A DNA stretch of 64,000 nucleotides from Paraburkholderia panacisoli. GTDB lineage: Bacteria > Pseudomonadota > Gammaproteobacteria > Burkholderiales > Burkholderiaceae. Positions 23,844-32,575 of the stretch are shown one piece after another. The DNA lies in assembly GCF_008369935.1 (NCBI RefSeq), contig NZ_VTUZ01000028.1, forward strand, positions 1-64,000, read 5' to 3'. The position numbers were made by a program, and so were the translations under genes. The first letter of the stretch is position 1; every line of letters starts with the position of its first letter. The notes below the pieces were generated by a model. The model did not search any database. It saw only the letters and a list, made by a program, of their open reading frames with translations, and was not told the origin of the DNA.

Positions 23844-25917
23844 AAAGATCATGCCGCAGCATCTTGCTCGCAAGGCGATCCTGTACGTGCGCCAGTCCTC
23901 GGCCTGGCAGGTGGCGAATAATCTGGAGAGCCAGAGGCTGCAATACGCGATGGAAGCGCATCTGCGTCAGATGGGTTGGGAGAATATCGAGGTTATCGAT
24001 GAAGACTTGGGACGGTCTGCTGCGGGCGGGGTAACGCGTAGCGGGTTTGAACGTATGGTTTCCGAAGTTTGTCTGGGCAAAGTCGGTGCGGTATGTGCTC
24101 GGGAAGTGTCGCGGTTCGCGCGCAATAGCAGCGACTGGCAGCAACTCGTGGAGGTGTGCAGGATTGTCGATACTTTATTGATCGACCAGGAGATGGTGTA
24201 CGCGCCTCGCCAGAGCAATGACCGACTGCTCCTTGGGCTCAAAGGTACCTTGAACGAGTATGAGATTGATCTACTTCGCCATCGGGCCAGCGAGGCGCGC
24301 GTGCAAAAAGCTAAACGCGGAGAACTGGTTTCACACTGCCCGGTCGGATTTATCAAGGGAGGTGATCAAGTGCTGGAGAAGGATCCAGACCGCCGTATCC
24401 AGGATGCGATCACACTCGTGTTCAGCAAGTTCATGGAATTGGGAAGCGCTCGTCAGACATCGCTATGGTTCATCGAGCACGGACTTTCCATACCTTCCAG
24501 AACATTGCGGGGAGAAATTCACTGGAGACGTGCGTCATACGCATGGATTCATCGCGTACTGACCCATCCGATGTACGCGGGCGCGTACGTCTATGGCAGA
24601 AAGGCGAATGTGACCTGCTATGAGGACGGTGTTTCCCGACAGAGAACCCGTCGTCGGTCGCGGGCCGAGTGGGTTTCCCTGATTACCGATTCACACGAGG
24701 GTTATGTCAGTTGGGGGGACTTCGAGCGAATCCAGCTCATGATCTCGAGCAACGTGCTGGGCAGCGGCACGGGGTCTTCGGGTGCGGCCCGGAAAGGGGC
24801 GGCATTGCTGACCGGAATGTTGCGGTGTCGCCGGTGCGGCCGTATGCTGCGTGTGTTCTATAAAGGAGAAAAAGGTGAATTCGTACGCTACGCCTGCACC
24901 GTGCCGACAATGGACACCCGTGAAGCTCGCTGCATCGCATTCAGCGGCGCTTCTGTTGACGCACCTGTTGCCGCGCAGATCCTGCACGTTGTGCAGCCTG
25001 CAGGCATAGCTGCCGCCGTGTCAGCCTACCAACAACAAACTGTGCAGAACCAGGAGGTTGTTGCTGCGCTAAGACGAGACCTGGAGGCGGCTCAATACCG
25101 GGCGCGGCGCGCTCAAACGCAATATGACGCGGCCGATCCAACGAACCGGCTGGTTGCTGATGAACTTGAACGGCGATGGAATCGTGCTTTGCAGGAAGTG
25201 CAAGCCATCGAACTGAGAATTGGCGAGGAAACGGCGGACGGCTCCGGCCCGGTAGTCGCATCAGCGCAGGAATTCGAATCTCTCGCAGCCGATCTGGAAG
25301 CGGTATGGAACGATCCTGCTGCCGATGAAGGAATTAAGAAGCGGATCGTGCGAGCACTGATTCAGGAAATCGTCGTCGACGTCGATGCTGACACAAGCGA
25401 GGTTGTTCTCGTTATCCATTGGAAGGGAGGCGTGCATACGTCATTACGTTTGCCTCGACGCCGCAAAGGACAACACTCGCTTCAGAACAACAGGGAGACC
25501 GTCGAAGCTGTGCGGATTCTGGCGAGAATCTGCAATGACAACATGATTGCCGGCGTATTCAATCGGCAGGGTATGCGGACCGTGCACGGGAATTTCTGGT
25601 CGCGGTCGCTGATCACCTCACTCAGACACCACCACGATATTGCGTGCTACAACGTACAGCGACGAGAGTCTGAGGGATGGATGAATCTCTCTCAGGCTGC
25701 AGCTCGACTGGGTATCACCAATCGGACACTGCGCCTTGCTATCGAGCGGGGTGAAGTCAAGGCCGAGCGGCCGATTGCGTGCGGCCCCTGGATCCTGAAC
25801 AGACAGGATCTCGAGAGTGAAGCGGTTGTTCGCTTTGCGGAAAGCGTTCGTTCGGGCAGAAAATCCCCCACGGTACCGTCACCACTACAGACATCTCTAG
25901 ATTTATCAACCACATAG
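23836..25917 (+). CDS. Large serine recombinase
   Basis: 693 residues. The resolvase domain holds the catalytic Ser in AILYVRQSSAWQVANNLESQ (about residue 20) and the DNA-cleavage helpers in AREVSRFARNSSDW. A recombinase domain follows (about 190-290), then a zinc ribbon (MLRCRRCGRMLRVFYKGEKG with a later Cys in YACTV), a coiled coil (about 400-460) and a C-terminal MerR-like helix-turn-helix (MNLSQAAARLGITNRTLRLA). Large serine recombinases integrate and excise DNA at short att sites with a 2-bp crossover. This one sits inside IS66 tnpB between two TTCTG cores, so that gene is its likely attB. Confidence 0.92.
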   Translation: MSEKIMPQHLARKAILYVRQSSAWQVANNLESQRLQYAMEAHLRQMGWENIEVIDEDLGRSAAGGVTRSGFERMVSEVCLGKVGAVCAREVSRFARNSSDWQQLVEVCRIVDTLLIDQEMVYAPRQSNDRLLLGLKGTLNEYEIDLLRHRASEARVQKAKRGELVSHCPVGFIKGGDQVLEKDPDRRIQDAITLVFSKFMELGSARQTSLWFIEHGLSIPSRTLRGEIHWRRASYAWIHRVLTHPMYAGAYVYGRKANVTCYEDGVSRQRTRRRSRAEWVSLITDSHEGYVSWGDFERIQLMISSNVLGSGTGSSGAARKGAALLTGMLRCRRCGRMLRVFYKGEKGEFVRYACTVPTMDTREARCIAFSGASVDAPVAAQILHVVQPAGIAAAVSAYQQQTVQNQEVVAALRRDLEAAQYRARRAQTQYDAADPTNRLVADELERRWNRALQEVQAIELRIGEETADGSGPVVASAQEFESLAADLEAVWNDPAADEGIKKRIVRALIQEIVVDVDADTSEVVLVIHWKGGVHTSLRLPRRRKGQHSLQNNRETVEAVRILARICNDNMIAGVFNRQGMRTVHGNFWSRSLITSLRHHHDIACYNVQRRESEGWMNLSQAAARLGITNRTLRLAIERGEVKAERPIACGPWILNRQDLESEAVVRFAESVRSGRKSPTVPSPLQTSLDLSTT

Positions 25918-25947
25918 CCAAATGGTGCATCATGAAGCATGCTTCTG

Positions 25948-26110
25948 GCTGCTGCTCAAGAGGCTGGAAGAGAAGGATCGTTTCGTCTGGCCCGATAGTA
26001 GTGCCGGGGTCGTCGCGCTGGATGTCGAGCGTTTGCACTGGCTACTCGAGGGTGTTGACATTGCCGCGCTTGGGCGACATCCGAAACGTAATTATGCTCG
26101 CGTGAGTTGA
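25948..26110 (+). pseudogene. tnpB: IS66 TnpB, C-terminal part
   Basis: Reads WLLLKRLEEKDRFVWPDSSA and ends DIAALGRHPKRNYARVS, the normal TnpB C-terminus. In frame with 23113-23306 once the nested element is removed. Confidence 0.88.
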
Positions 26111-26140
26111 ACATGATAATGACGTGCCGGTCCAAGCGAT

Positions 26141-27718
26141 ATGCCGATCAACGTCACCCTCTCTGCCGACGAGCTCAAGGCACTCCTGGCGATGCGCGAG
26201 GAGCATGTCGCGCTTCAGCGTGAACGTGACGAGTTGCGTGGCACACTGCGACTCGTGACAGCAGAGCGCGACCTCGCCGAAGAGCGCTTACGCGCTTATC
26301 GCCGGGAGCTGTTCGGCGCGAAGAGCGAGGTTCGCGATCCGGATCAGTTGGGGCTGTTCAACGAAGCCGAAGCGCTTGCGTCGAACGCACTGCCCGCGCA
26401 GGAGGATACGCCTGACACGAAGGTTGCAGCGCACTCGCGCAAGAAGCGCGGGCGCAAACCACTCGACCCTAATCTGCCCCGCGAAATATACCGCCACGAA
26501 CTGCCCGAGGCAGAGCGGTTTTGCGCGAATGACGGCCACCCGCTCGTTGAGTTCGGTGTGGAAATCAGCGAGCAGCTCGACGTGATTCCGGAGCAGATTC
26601 GTGTCATCCAGCATCAGCGTGTCAAGTACGCCTGTCCCTGCTGCGATCTCGGCATCAAGGTTACACCGGCGCCGCCGCGCATTATTCCCCGTGGGCTGCT
26701 GACCGAGGCTGCACTGGCATGGATTGCGACCGGCAAATATCAGTTCGGGATGCCCCTTTATCGTCAGGCCGGTCTGTTGCGCCGCTTCGGCGGCGACATC
26801 TCGTCGAACACGATTGCCGCAAGCATGGTGCGGGTGGGTATTGCGACACAGCCCGTGATCAACCTGATGCGCGACACGCTGCTGGATGCAGAAGTGATCT
26901 ACTGCGACGAGACAACATTCCAGGTTCTGAAGGAAAAGGGACGGCAGCCGCAAACGAAAAGCTACCTGTGGGCGCAGATGACGGAGTCGAAGACTCCGGT
27001 ACGCGTGTTCACCTACATCGCGGGGCGCGGTGGCAAACTGGCCGGGAAGCTGTTCGATGGCATCCGGGAAGGCGCCGTGCTGATGAGCGACGGCTACGTG
27101 CCCTACGATGGCATCGCGCAACGCCACCATCTCGCGCACCTTGGATGCTGGACCCACGCGAGGAGGGGCTTCGTCAAGGCAGAAGACAATGTGCCAAAAG
27201 CAGCACGTACGCCCGATCTTCTCGCGACGCGCTTCATCAGGCTGATCGGCAAGCTGTTCGCGGCCGAGGTCCGAAGTGCAAAGTGGAGACCTGAAAGACG
27301 GCGCCGACTGCGACGACGATACAGTGCCCCCGTGCTCGACCTCATACAGGCGCTGATGCTTGAGCAGTTGCCAGCCGTCGTGCCAGGCAGCCTGCTCGGC
27401 AAGGCACTGAACTACCTGCGCGGGCAATGGCCGAAACTCGTTCGCTACGTCGAAAATGGGGACTGGCCGTTATCGAACAATGCCTGTGAGAATGCAATCA
27501 GGCCATTCTGTGTTGGACGCCGTTCGTGGCTCTTTGCCGATACCGTCGCAGGCGCCAATGCGAGCGCAAACCTCTATTCGATCGTGGAAACATGCCGGGC
27601 CAATCGTATCGATCCCTATCGTTACCTTCACTGGCTGTTCCAGCAACTTCCGCTCGCGAAGACTGTCGACGACTACGACGCGATGCTACCCTGGAAGATG
27701 CCAGCAAATCTCCGCTGA
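26141..27718 (+). CDS. tnpC: IS66 transposase TnpC
   Basis: 525 residues, full family length. The N-terminal coiled coil (EEHVALQRERDELRGTLRLV) is followed by LRAYRRELFGAKSE, a zinc-binding region (CPCCDLGI), and the DDE catalytic domain: Asp in EVIYCDETTFQVL, Asp in AVLMSDGYVPYDG, Glu in PLSNNACENAIRPFCVGRRSW. The C-terminal IS66 domain ends HWLFQQLPLA. It is apparently intact, but transposition is expected to fail unless TnpB is supplied, since tnpB is interrupted. Confidence 0.95.
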   Translation: MPINVTLSADELKALLAMREEHVALQRERDELRGTLRLVTAERDLAEERLRAYRRELFGAKSEVRDPDQLGLFNEAEALASNALPAQEDTPDTKVAAHSRKKRGRKPLDPNLPREIYRHELPEAERFCANDGHPLVEFGVEISEQLDVIPEQIRVIQHQRVKYACPCCDLGIKVTPAPPRIIPRGLLTEAALAWIATGKYQFGMPLYRQAGLLRRFGGDISSNTIAASMVRVGIATQPVINLMRDTLLDAEVIYCDETTFQVLKEKGRQPQTKSYLWAQMTESKTPVRVFTYIAGRGGKLAGKLFDGIREGAVLMSDGYVPYDGIAQRHHLAHLGCWTHARRGFVKAEDNVPKAARTPDLLATRFIRLIGKLFAAEVRSAKWRPERRRRLRRRYSAPVLDLIQALMLEQLPAVVPGSLLGKALNYLRGQWPKLVRYVENGDWPLSNNACENAIRPFCVGRRSWLFADTVAGANASANLYSIVETCRANRIDPYRYLHWLFQQLPLAKTVDDYDAMLPWKMPANLR

Positions 27719-28596
27719 AAGCCGTCGCTATCACAACTCACACGCCGTCCGAACTGACTCTGACGGGCGTCGATAAATGACCGCATACCGACAATCAGCG
27801 CTGATCGATCTTGTGGAAGCACTGCTTCGCAGCGCGTTTGGTGGCACGATGAAGCAACGATGATTGCGCAATCGAATGACCGTTCGTTGGCTGGAGCCGA
27901 CATCTGACCGTCCGAGCGACAGTGCGAACGAATGGCCCTTCCTGGCCGTGTGCTGCCTCATGCGTGAGGCAGCATTTTCCGTTGCCCGTAAAACGGCGAT
28001 CGGCAGCAGGCGACCCTCAGCGGACTTCCGGCACGTCGAGGCATCAATGGCTCTTCACACGGTGCAGCGGACGTTCATCGGGCGATGTTTGCTGACGGGT
28101 CATCGGCCGTTGCCAACGTTCAGCTGTCGTCGCCAGTGGGCAGCTTCAAGGCGCTTCCCTGCCGTTCCCACATCGATTGCCGCGAACTGCAGGTCTCCAT
28201 ACGTGAACGCGTGCCGCCATCGTCGGACCCCCGGTAAGTTTTGAACCGAATGCCACCGCATGATCGCGGCGTCGGTCTTTCTGTCCATAGACAAGTCGAT
28301 GGATCTGAACCGTTGATGGAGCGGGCCTCAGATTGAACATATGACACGTATCGGTTGTATAAGGCGCGCCGCGCCTGGCGATGCACCGAAGTGACCGGTA
28401 TCACGGCTGGCACTTCAAGTGGGCTGGGTGCAATTGCACCTCGCGGCATGATCGTTGCGCGGAAAAAGTCGGAAGACCCGTTGTTTGGCCGCGCGAATCG
28501 GCGCAGACGAAATTATCGAACATTCACGCCGCGGCAGGGCGGCCGATCTTCTCCTGAAGTGGATCGTCTTCCGCCCGTCGGCATTCCGGAGAAATC
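27719..28596. other. 880-bp gap after IS66 element
   Basis: No gene with recognisable similarity. It should include the right end of the IS66 element and the promoter of the hydrolase gene at 28597. I could not identify the inverted repeat with confidence. Confidence 0.3.
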
Positions 28597-29649
28597 ATGC
28601 GCCGCTCGTTCAACAAAGTTGCCGTACCCACCAAGACCCTTGGAGCATTTGCAGCTGCAGCGACTGCCGCCGCTATCAGTGCGCTATGGGTCGAGCATCG
28701 CGCCCGCAAAGCCGAACGCGACAACCCGCCCGTCGGCCGCTTTGTCGAAGTGGATGGCGTACCGCTCCATTACGTCGACAAGGGCACCGGGCCCGCCGTC
28801 GTGCTCCTGCATGGAAATGCCGTACTGTTGCAGGATTTCATCGCCAGCGGGTTGATCGACCGGTTAGCTGAGCGGTACCGCGTGATTGCGTTCGACCGCC
28901 CCGGCTACGGGTACAGCGGCCGGCCACGCGACCGACTGTGGACTGCAACGGCTCAGGCAGCACTGATTCGACAGGCGCTCGTGCAAATCGGCGTCGACCA
29001 ACCCGTGGTGCTCGGACATTCCTGGGGCACGCTGGTCGCACTGGGTATGGCGGCCGACGGCGCCGCGGACTTACGCGGTCTCGTGCTGGTTTCCGGCTAC
29101 TACTATCCGACTGCACGCGCCGATGCAGCGCTCGCCGCGCCGGCAGCGCTTCCCATCGTGGGTGATGTCCTGCGTTACACGGTTTCGCCATTGACCGGGC
29201 GGCTGTTGTTAAAGCGGACCGTCGAAGCGATGTTCTCCCCGTTGCCCACGCCAGCCGACTTCTTTAACTTTGTCTCTCGGGAAATGATCCTCCGTCCCGT
29301 GCAGATCAAAGCGGAGGCCGAGGATGCCGCGTTCATGATTCCCGCCGCAGCACGGTTCAGTGCCCTTTATCCGGACCTCAAGATGCCGGTCAGCATCTTT
29401 GCGGGAGTGGATGACAAGGTCATTGATCCCCAAGCGAATTCTGTGCGATTGCATCGTGAAATCACGCATAGCACGCTCGTCATCGCGCGTGGGGCGGGCC
29501 ACATGGTGCATTACGCGGTCCCCGCTGAAATCGTCGAGGCGATCGACCTGATGAGCGCGGGACATTCCGTGGAAACGGGCGATAGCAACGCCGCCATTGA
29601 CGAGACGTCGGCGGCTGAGAGGTTCCCGGTCACGCCGGCGGAAGCATAA
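28597..29649 (+). CDS. Alpha/beta hydrolase with N-terminal membrane anchor
   Basis: 350 residues. The N-terminus has a hydrophobic segment (LGAFAAAATAAAISALWVEH) that should anchor it in the membrane. The hydrolase domain shows the oxyanion-hole HGNAV, the nucleophile elbow VVLGHSWGTLVAL (Ser), an acid in FAGVDDKVIDP (Asp) and the catalytic His in GAGHMVHY. Substrates in this superfamily are esters, epoxides or lactones; none can be named. The C-terminal 35 residues are unordered. A TrxR-like gene follows 86 bp downstream. Confidence 0.88.
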   Translation: MRRSFNKVAVPTKTLGAFAAAATAAAISALWVEHRARKAERDNPPVGRFVEVDGVPLHYVDKGTGPAVVLLHGNAVLLQDFIASGLIDRLAERYRVIAFDRPGYGYSGRPRDRLWTATAQAALIRQALVQIGVDQPVVLGHSWGTLVALGMAADGAADLRGLVLVSGYYYPTARADAALAAPAALPIVGDVLRYTVSPLTGRLLLKRTVEAMFSPLPTPADFFNFVSREMILRPVQIKAEAEDAAFMIPAAARFSALYPDLKMPVSIFAGVDDKVIDPQANSVRLHREITHSTLVIARGAGHMVHYAVPAEIVEAIDLMSAGHSVETGDSNAAIDETSAAERFPVTPAEA

Positions 29650-29735
29650 CCCGGAGTTGCGCGCGCCCACGCTTTCTTGTCCTGTATGAACAGGGAGTCG
29701 TCTGCTGTGAGCAGCTTACGGAGCTTCGCTTTCGA

Positions 29736-30662
29736 ATGACCAGTTCAATTGACTGTGTAATCGTCGGCGCGGGGCCGGCCGGCCTGACCGCCGCCTTATA
29801 TCTCGCTCGATATCGCCGCTCGGTGAAAGTGTTTGATTCGGGCGAAAGCCGAGCGCGGCTCATCCCGCTTGCGCGAAACGTTCCGGGCTTTCCATCCGGC
29901 ATAAGCGGCGAGGCCTGGCTGGCTAGTCTGCGCGAGCAGCTCGAACCCTATGTGTTGACGCCCGAGCCGGCTCGGGTCGAGACCATTGAAGCTGCCGACA
30001 ACGGATTCAGGATCGACTATCGCCCGCTGCCCGGCATCGAAGAAGGAGCGGTGCGCTCGGTGCATGCTAGCCGTGTGTTGCTGGCCGCAGGCATTCGGGA
30101 TGGACTGCCATCGATACCCAACGCGGCGGAACTGACGCGTCGCGGTCTCTTTCGACTCTGCCCCATTTGCGACGGTTACGAGACCGACGGTCAGCGCATC
30201 GCAATGCTGGGACCAGCGAAGTGTGCGCTATCGCATGCTGTTTTCATGCGAACGTTCTCGCGCGACGTTTCCGTGGTGGCGTCCGACCTCGATGCGTTAT
30301 CGGGCGCTGAAGTGGATTCGGCTGTCGCCAGTGGTATCGGTCTGATCGAGCTATCGCGACTGGACGAACCCGAAGGTGCCCATCGAGGGGTTCAGATCAT
30401 CAGTCTCGATGGAGCCGTCCATAGGTTTGACTCTGTTTATCCCGTCATGGGCTGCAATGCCCGGACCGACGTGTTGGGACTGGAAGTGGAGCGGGACGAC
30501 GACGGAATGGTGCGAACCGACAAACATCAGCGGACTAGCATCCGGCATCTTTACGCGGCTGGCGACATCGTCAATACCCTCAATCAGATCAGTGTCGCCT
30601 CGGGCGAAGCGGCCATCGCCGCGACGGAAATTCATCGAAGCCTGCCTCACAACCCCAGGTGA
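29736..30662 (+). CDS. Thioredoxin reductase-like FAD oxidoreductase
   Basis: 308 residues. FAD-binding GxGxxG in DCVIVGAGPAGLTAALYLAR, a second FAD motif near the C-terminus (HLYAAGDIVNTLNQISVASG) and a redox-active CPIC in RLCPICDGYE. The expected NADPH-binding glycine motif is weakened (IAMLGPAKCALSHA). Length and layout fit the bacterial TrxR-like group that reduces small disulphides or acts as ferredoxin/NADP reductase-like enzymes. The physiological partner is unknown, as no thioredoxin gene lies nearby. Confidence 0.88.
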   Translation: MTSSIDCVIVGAGPAGLTAALYLARYRRSVKVFDSGESRARLIPLARNVPGFPSGISGEAWLASLREQLEPYVLTPEPARVETIEAADNGFRIDYRPLPGIEEGAVRSVHASRVLLAAGIRDGLPSIPNAAELTRRGLFRLCPICDGYETDGQRIAMLGPAKCALSHAVFMRTFSRDVSVVASDLDALSGAEVDSAVASGIGLIELSRLDEPEGAHRGVQIISLDGAVHRFDSVYPVMGCNARTDVLGLEVERDDDGMVRTDKHQRTSIRHLYAAGDIVNTLNQISVASGEAAIAATEIHRSLPHNPR

Positions 30663-31039
30663 TGCGGCTACGGCGGCTGTTTACTATCCAAGCCAGAGAA
30701 ACCAGACGGCACGTGCCCGAGCGTTCATCGATTTTTTAATCGACCATTTTCGGGCGCCGTTCATCCCGGTTGAAACTGGAGCTTTGATTTACGCTCGAAA
30801 AAAGAGAGCGGGACGCAAGCCATAAGCCGTCCACGGCGATAAGCCCGACGGTCCGTTTGGACGACTGGAGCTCGCGCTCAATCTTGGCAGCAATCGCTTG
30901 CATCTGATGGGTTCGACGCAAAGGAAGCCGTTTGACGCGTTTCTGACAAGGGTCAGCGCAGTGTGGAGAAGATTTTGAGACGCGCGCATTTCACCGGCAG
31001 TACTCCCGATGTTCCAAGATGATGTCGCGCCCGAAGACA
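30663..31039. other. Gap without a recognised gene
   Basis: Lies between the reductase gene and the convergent truncated hydrolase. Open frames here have no ribosome binding site or domain. Terminators for both neighbours are expected but not clearly seen. Confidence 0.3.
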
Positions 31040-31763
31040 CTATCGACCTGCGGCCCGCATTATCGCCTGCCCAGGACGGCCCCGATGCTGGGTGAGGAGG
31101 TCCGCCACCACGCGCAACACTTCCGGATGATGAACCATGCCTAGATGGCTTACGTCCGCGACCTCGATGTTGCGGTGATTCCGTGAATCAGTCGAGACGC
31201 ATCCTTCCCACGCAACAATTCCGTCCGTTTTCGAATAGACCGAAGCGCATGGGACAGAGGCAACGGTTTCGGAGCGTCGCGTCGAAGTATGGCTTATTGG
31301 AGTTACCCCGCTGCTCAACATGTTCAGCAGCCATCCGGCGTGAGTGGCGTCCGAGTTGTCGGCAACAGGTGTCGCCAGCGTGATGACCTGGCGCACCAGT
31401 TCCGGATATTTCGCGGCCAACTGACGGGCGTAGACGCCGCCAAAGCTCCAGCCGAGCAGAGAAACCGAACGCCGATGCAACGCATGTATCTGCCGCAGAT
31501 GGTCACCCAGACGTTCGAGCATCGGGTCACGGTCGGCACCCGGTCCAAAATTGACACCCTGTTCCCAATCGTGGACTTCGTAGCCCAGTTGCTGCAAGCG
31601 ATTGCGCAGGTCCGACGTCGCGGCCCCGCTGACACCTAGGCCGGGAAATACGAGTACTGGATGACCGTCCCCGCGCGGCAGCGGGACAGCCAGCGGGGCC
31701 ATACCGGCGACGTAGTCGGCTGCCGCGCGAAGTGGTTCAAGAACGAGAAGTGTTGCCGACGCG
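31040..31763 (-). pseudogene. Alpha/beta hydrolase, 5' end cut by transposon
   Basis: The remaining 240 codons hold the oxyanion region VLVFPGLGVSG, the nucleophile elbow SLLGWSFGGVYARQLA (Ser) and a late His in VADVSHLGMVHHPEV. The reading frame continues across 31764 into the transposon left end, where it encodes transposon-end sequence up to an ATG at 31873. The original N-terminus is therefore lost. A fusion protein could in theory be made from within the transposon end, but no ribosome binding site supports this. Confidence 0.75.
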
Positions 31764-31900
31764 TAGGGCGTAATAAATCTGTCACCGGCCCACCTCAGTA
31801 ACCACGGGCCAAAATGCGCGCCAGTTGACACTTTTATTCCCCTTTGAATCGGCATAAAAGTGTCAACTCGCATATCTCCGTATTAAATTTGTCACTTCGC
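31764..31900 (+). repeat. Left end of Tn7-like transposon
   Basis: Four related motifs: TAATAAATCTGTCAC (31771-31785), AGTTGACACTTTTAT (31823-31837), its exact inverted copy ATAAAAGTGTCAACT (31854-31868), and GTATTAAATTTGTCAC (31880-31895). These are candidate TnsB-binding sites; the central pair forms a 15-bp inverted repeat. Confidence 0.7.
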
Positions 31901-31939
31901 CTCCTACACTTCGAATCCCGTCCTTCGGAGGCTCACCTC

Positions 31940-32575
31940 ATGGCGGATACTTTTCAGGCAGCCACGCCGATGGCGCTTGGCCGTCCACGCGGCGCACACC
32001 GATTCGAAGCCTTCAGTCCCAAGCTCGCGCGCCGCATCATGTTCTACCGTCGTGCGTTGCTTGAACAATGGTTACTGCTCGAGGCGAACCCGAAGGTGAT
32101 CACCTTCTGCGAGCGACCCGGCTATGTGCTGATCAACGGAGAGCGTCATCTCGCCGATTTCTGGGTGCGCTACGTTGATCACGAGGAGTTGGTTGTACTA
32201 AGCGAACTACTTTGGGGATCCAATGTAGACGGGGCAAGCGCCGAGCTTGACGCTGGCACCGCAGAGGTCCGGTTTGTCGCATCGGCTGAGCTCGCTGCGG
32301 CGCGTTCGTGGACGGACAACTGGCAGCGCATCCTCCCCTACCTTGTTGCGAACCGCGGCCTCGTGCCGGCAACGCTATCACTGGCCATCATGCGATTCGT
32401 GGACGAGCCACGGCGGCTGCTCGATATTGAGCGCGAGTTCCTGACCAGCGAACCGGTGATCGTTCGCGCTGCCTTGTTCAGCCTGCTCCACGGCGGTCGC
32501 GTCAGCGCGTCGGCACTTCAGACGCAACCGCTGTCGCTGCTCACCTCGTTCTCAGCGGCGGAGGCGACATCATGA
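31940..32575 (+). CDS. TnsA-like endonuclease subunit
   Basis: 211 residues, start supported by GGAGG 8 nt upstream. It follows the TnsA pattern: an N-terminal helix with Glu (LLEQWLLLEANPKVITFCER) and an Asp in HLADFWVRY. The third catalytic element, normally E/Q-x-K, reads VVLSELLWG, with no Lys. In Tn7, TnsA cuts the 5' ends so that the element moves by cut-and-paste. Loss of the Lys would favour cointegrate formation. It overlaps tnsB by 4 bp (ATGA). Confidence 0.75.
   Translation: MADTFQAATPMALGRPRGAHRFEAFSPKLARRIMFYRRALLEQWLLLEANPKVITFCERPGYVLINGERHLADFWVRYVDHEELVVLSELLWGSNVDGASAELDAGTAEVRFVASAELAAARSWTDNWQRILPYLVANRGLVPATLSLAIMRFVDEPRRLLDIEREFLTSEPVIVRAALFSLLHGGRVSASALQTQPLSLLTSFSAAEATS

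Larger units (their letters stand above)
23307..25947 (+). mobile_element. Serine-recombinase element inserted in tnpB
   Basis: 2,641 bp bounded by the 5-bp direct repeat TTCTG (23302-23306 and 25943-25947). Joining the outer sequences through one TTCTG gives an uninterrupted 118-residue TnpB reading NGF-WLLLKRLEE across the junction, as in intact TnpB. The element encodes two small proteins and a large serine recombinase. The short identical core is what a conservative serine integrase would leave. Confidence 0.8.
22608..27718 (+). mobile_element. IS66-family element containing a nested recombinase element
   Basis: Three genes in the standard IS66 order: tnpA (22640), tnpB (split) and tnpC (26141). 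The coordinates cover the palindrome to the end of tnpC; the exact inverted repeats are not resolved. Without the nested element the unit would be about 2.5 kb, normal for IS66. Confidence 0.75.

Noticed and set aside
26288..27427. 379-codon minus-strand frame opposite IS66 tnpC
   Set aside because: It lies entirely antisense to the well-supported transposase and its composition is that of an antisense shadow in GC-rich DNA.
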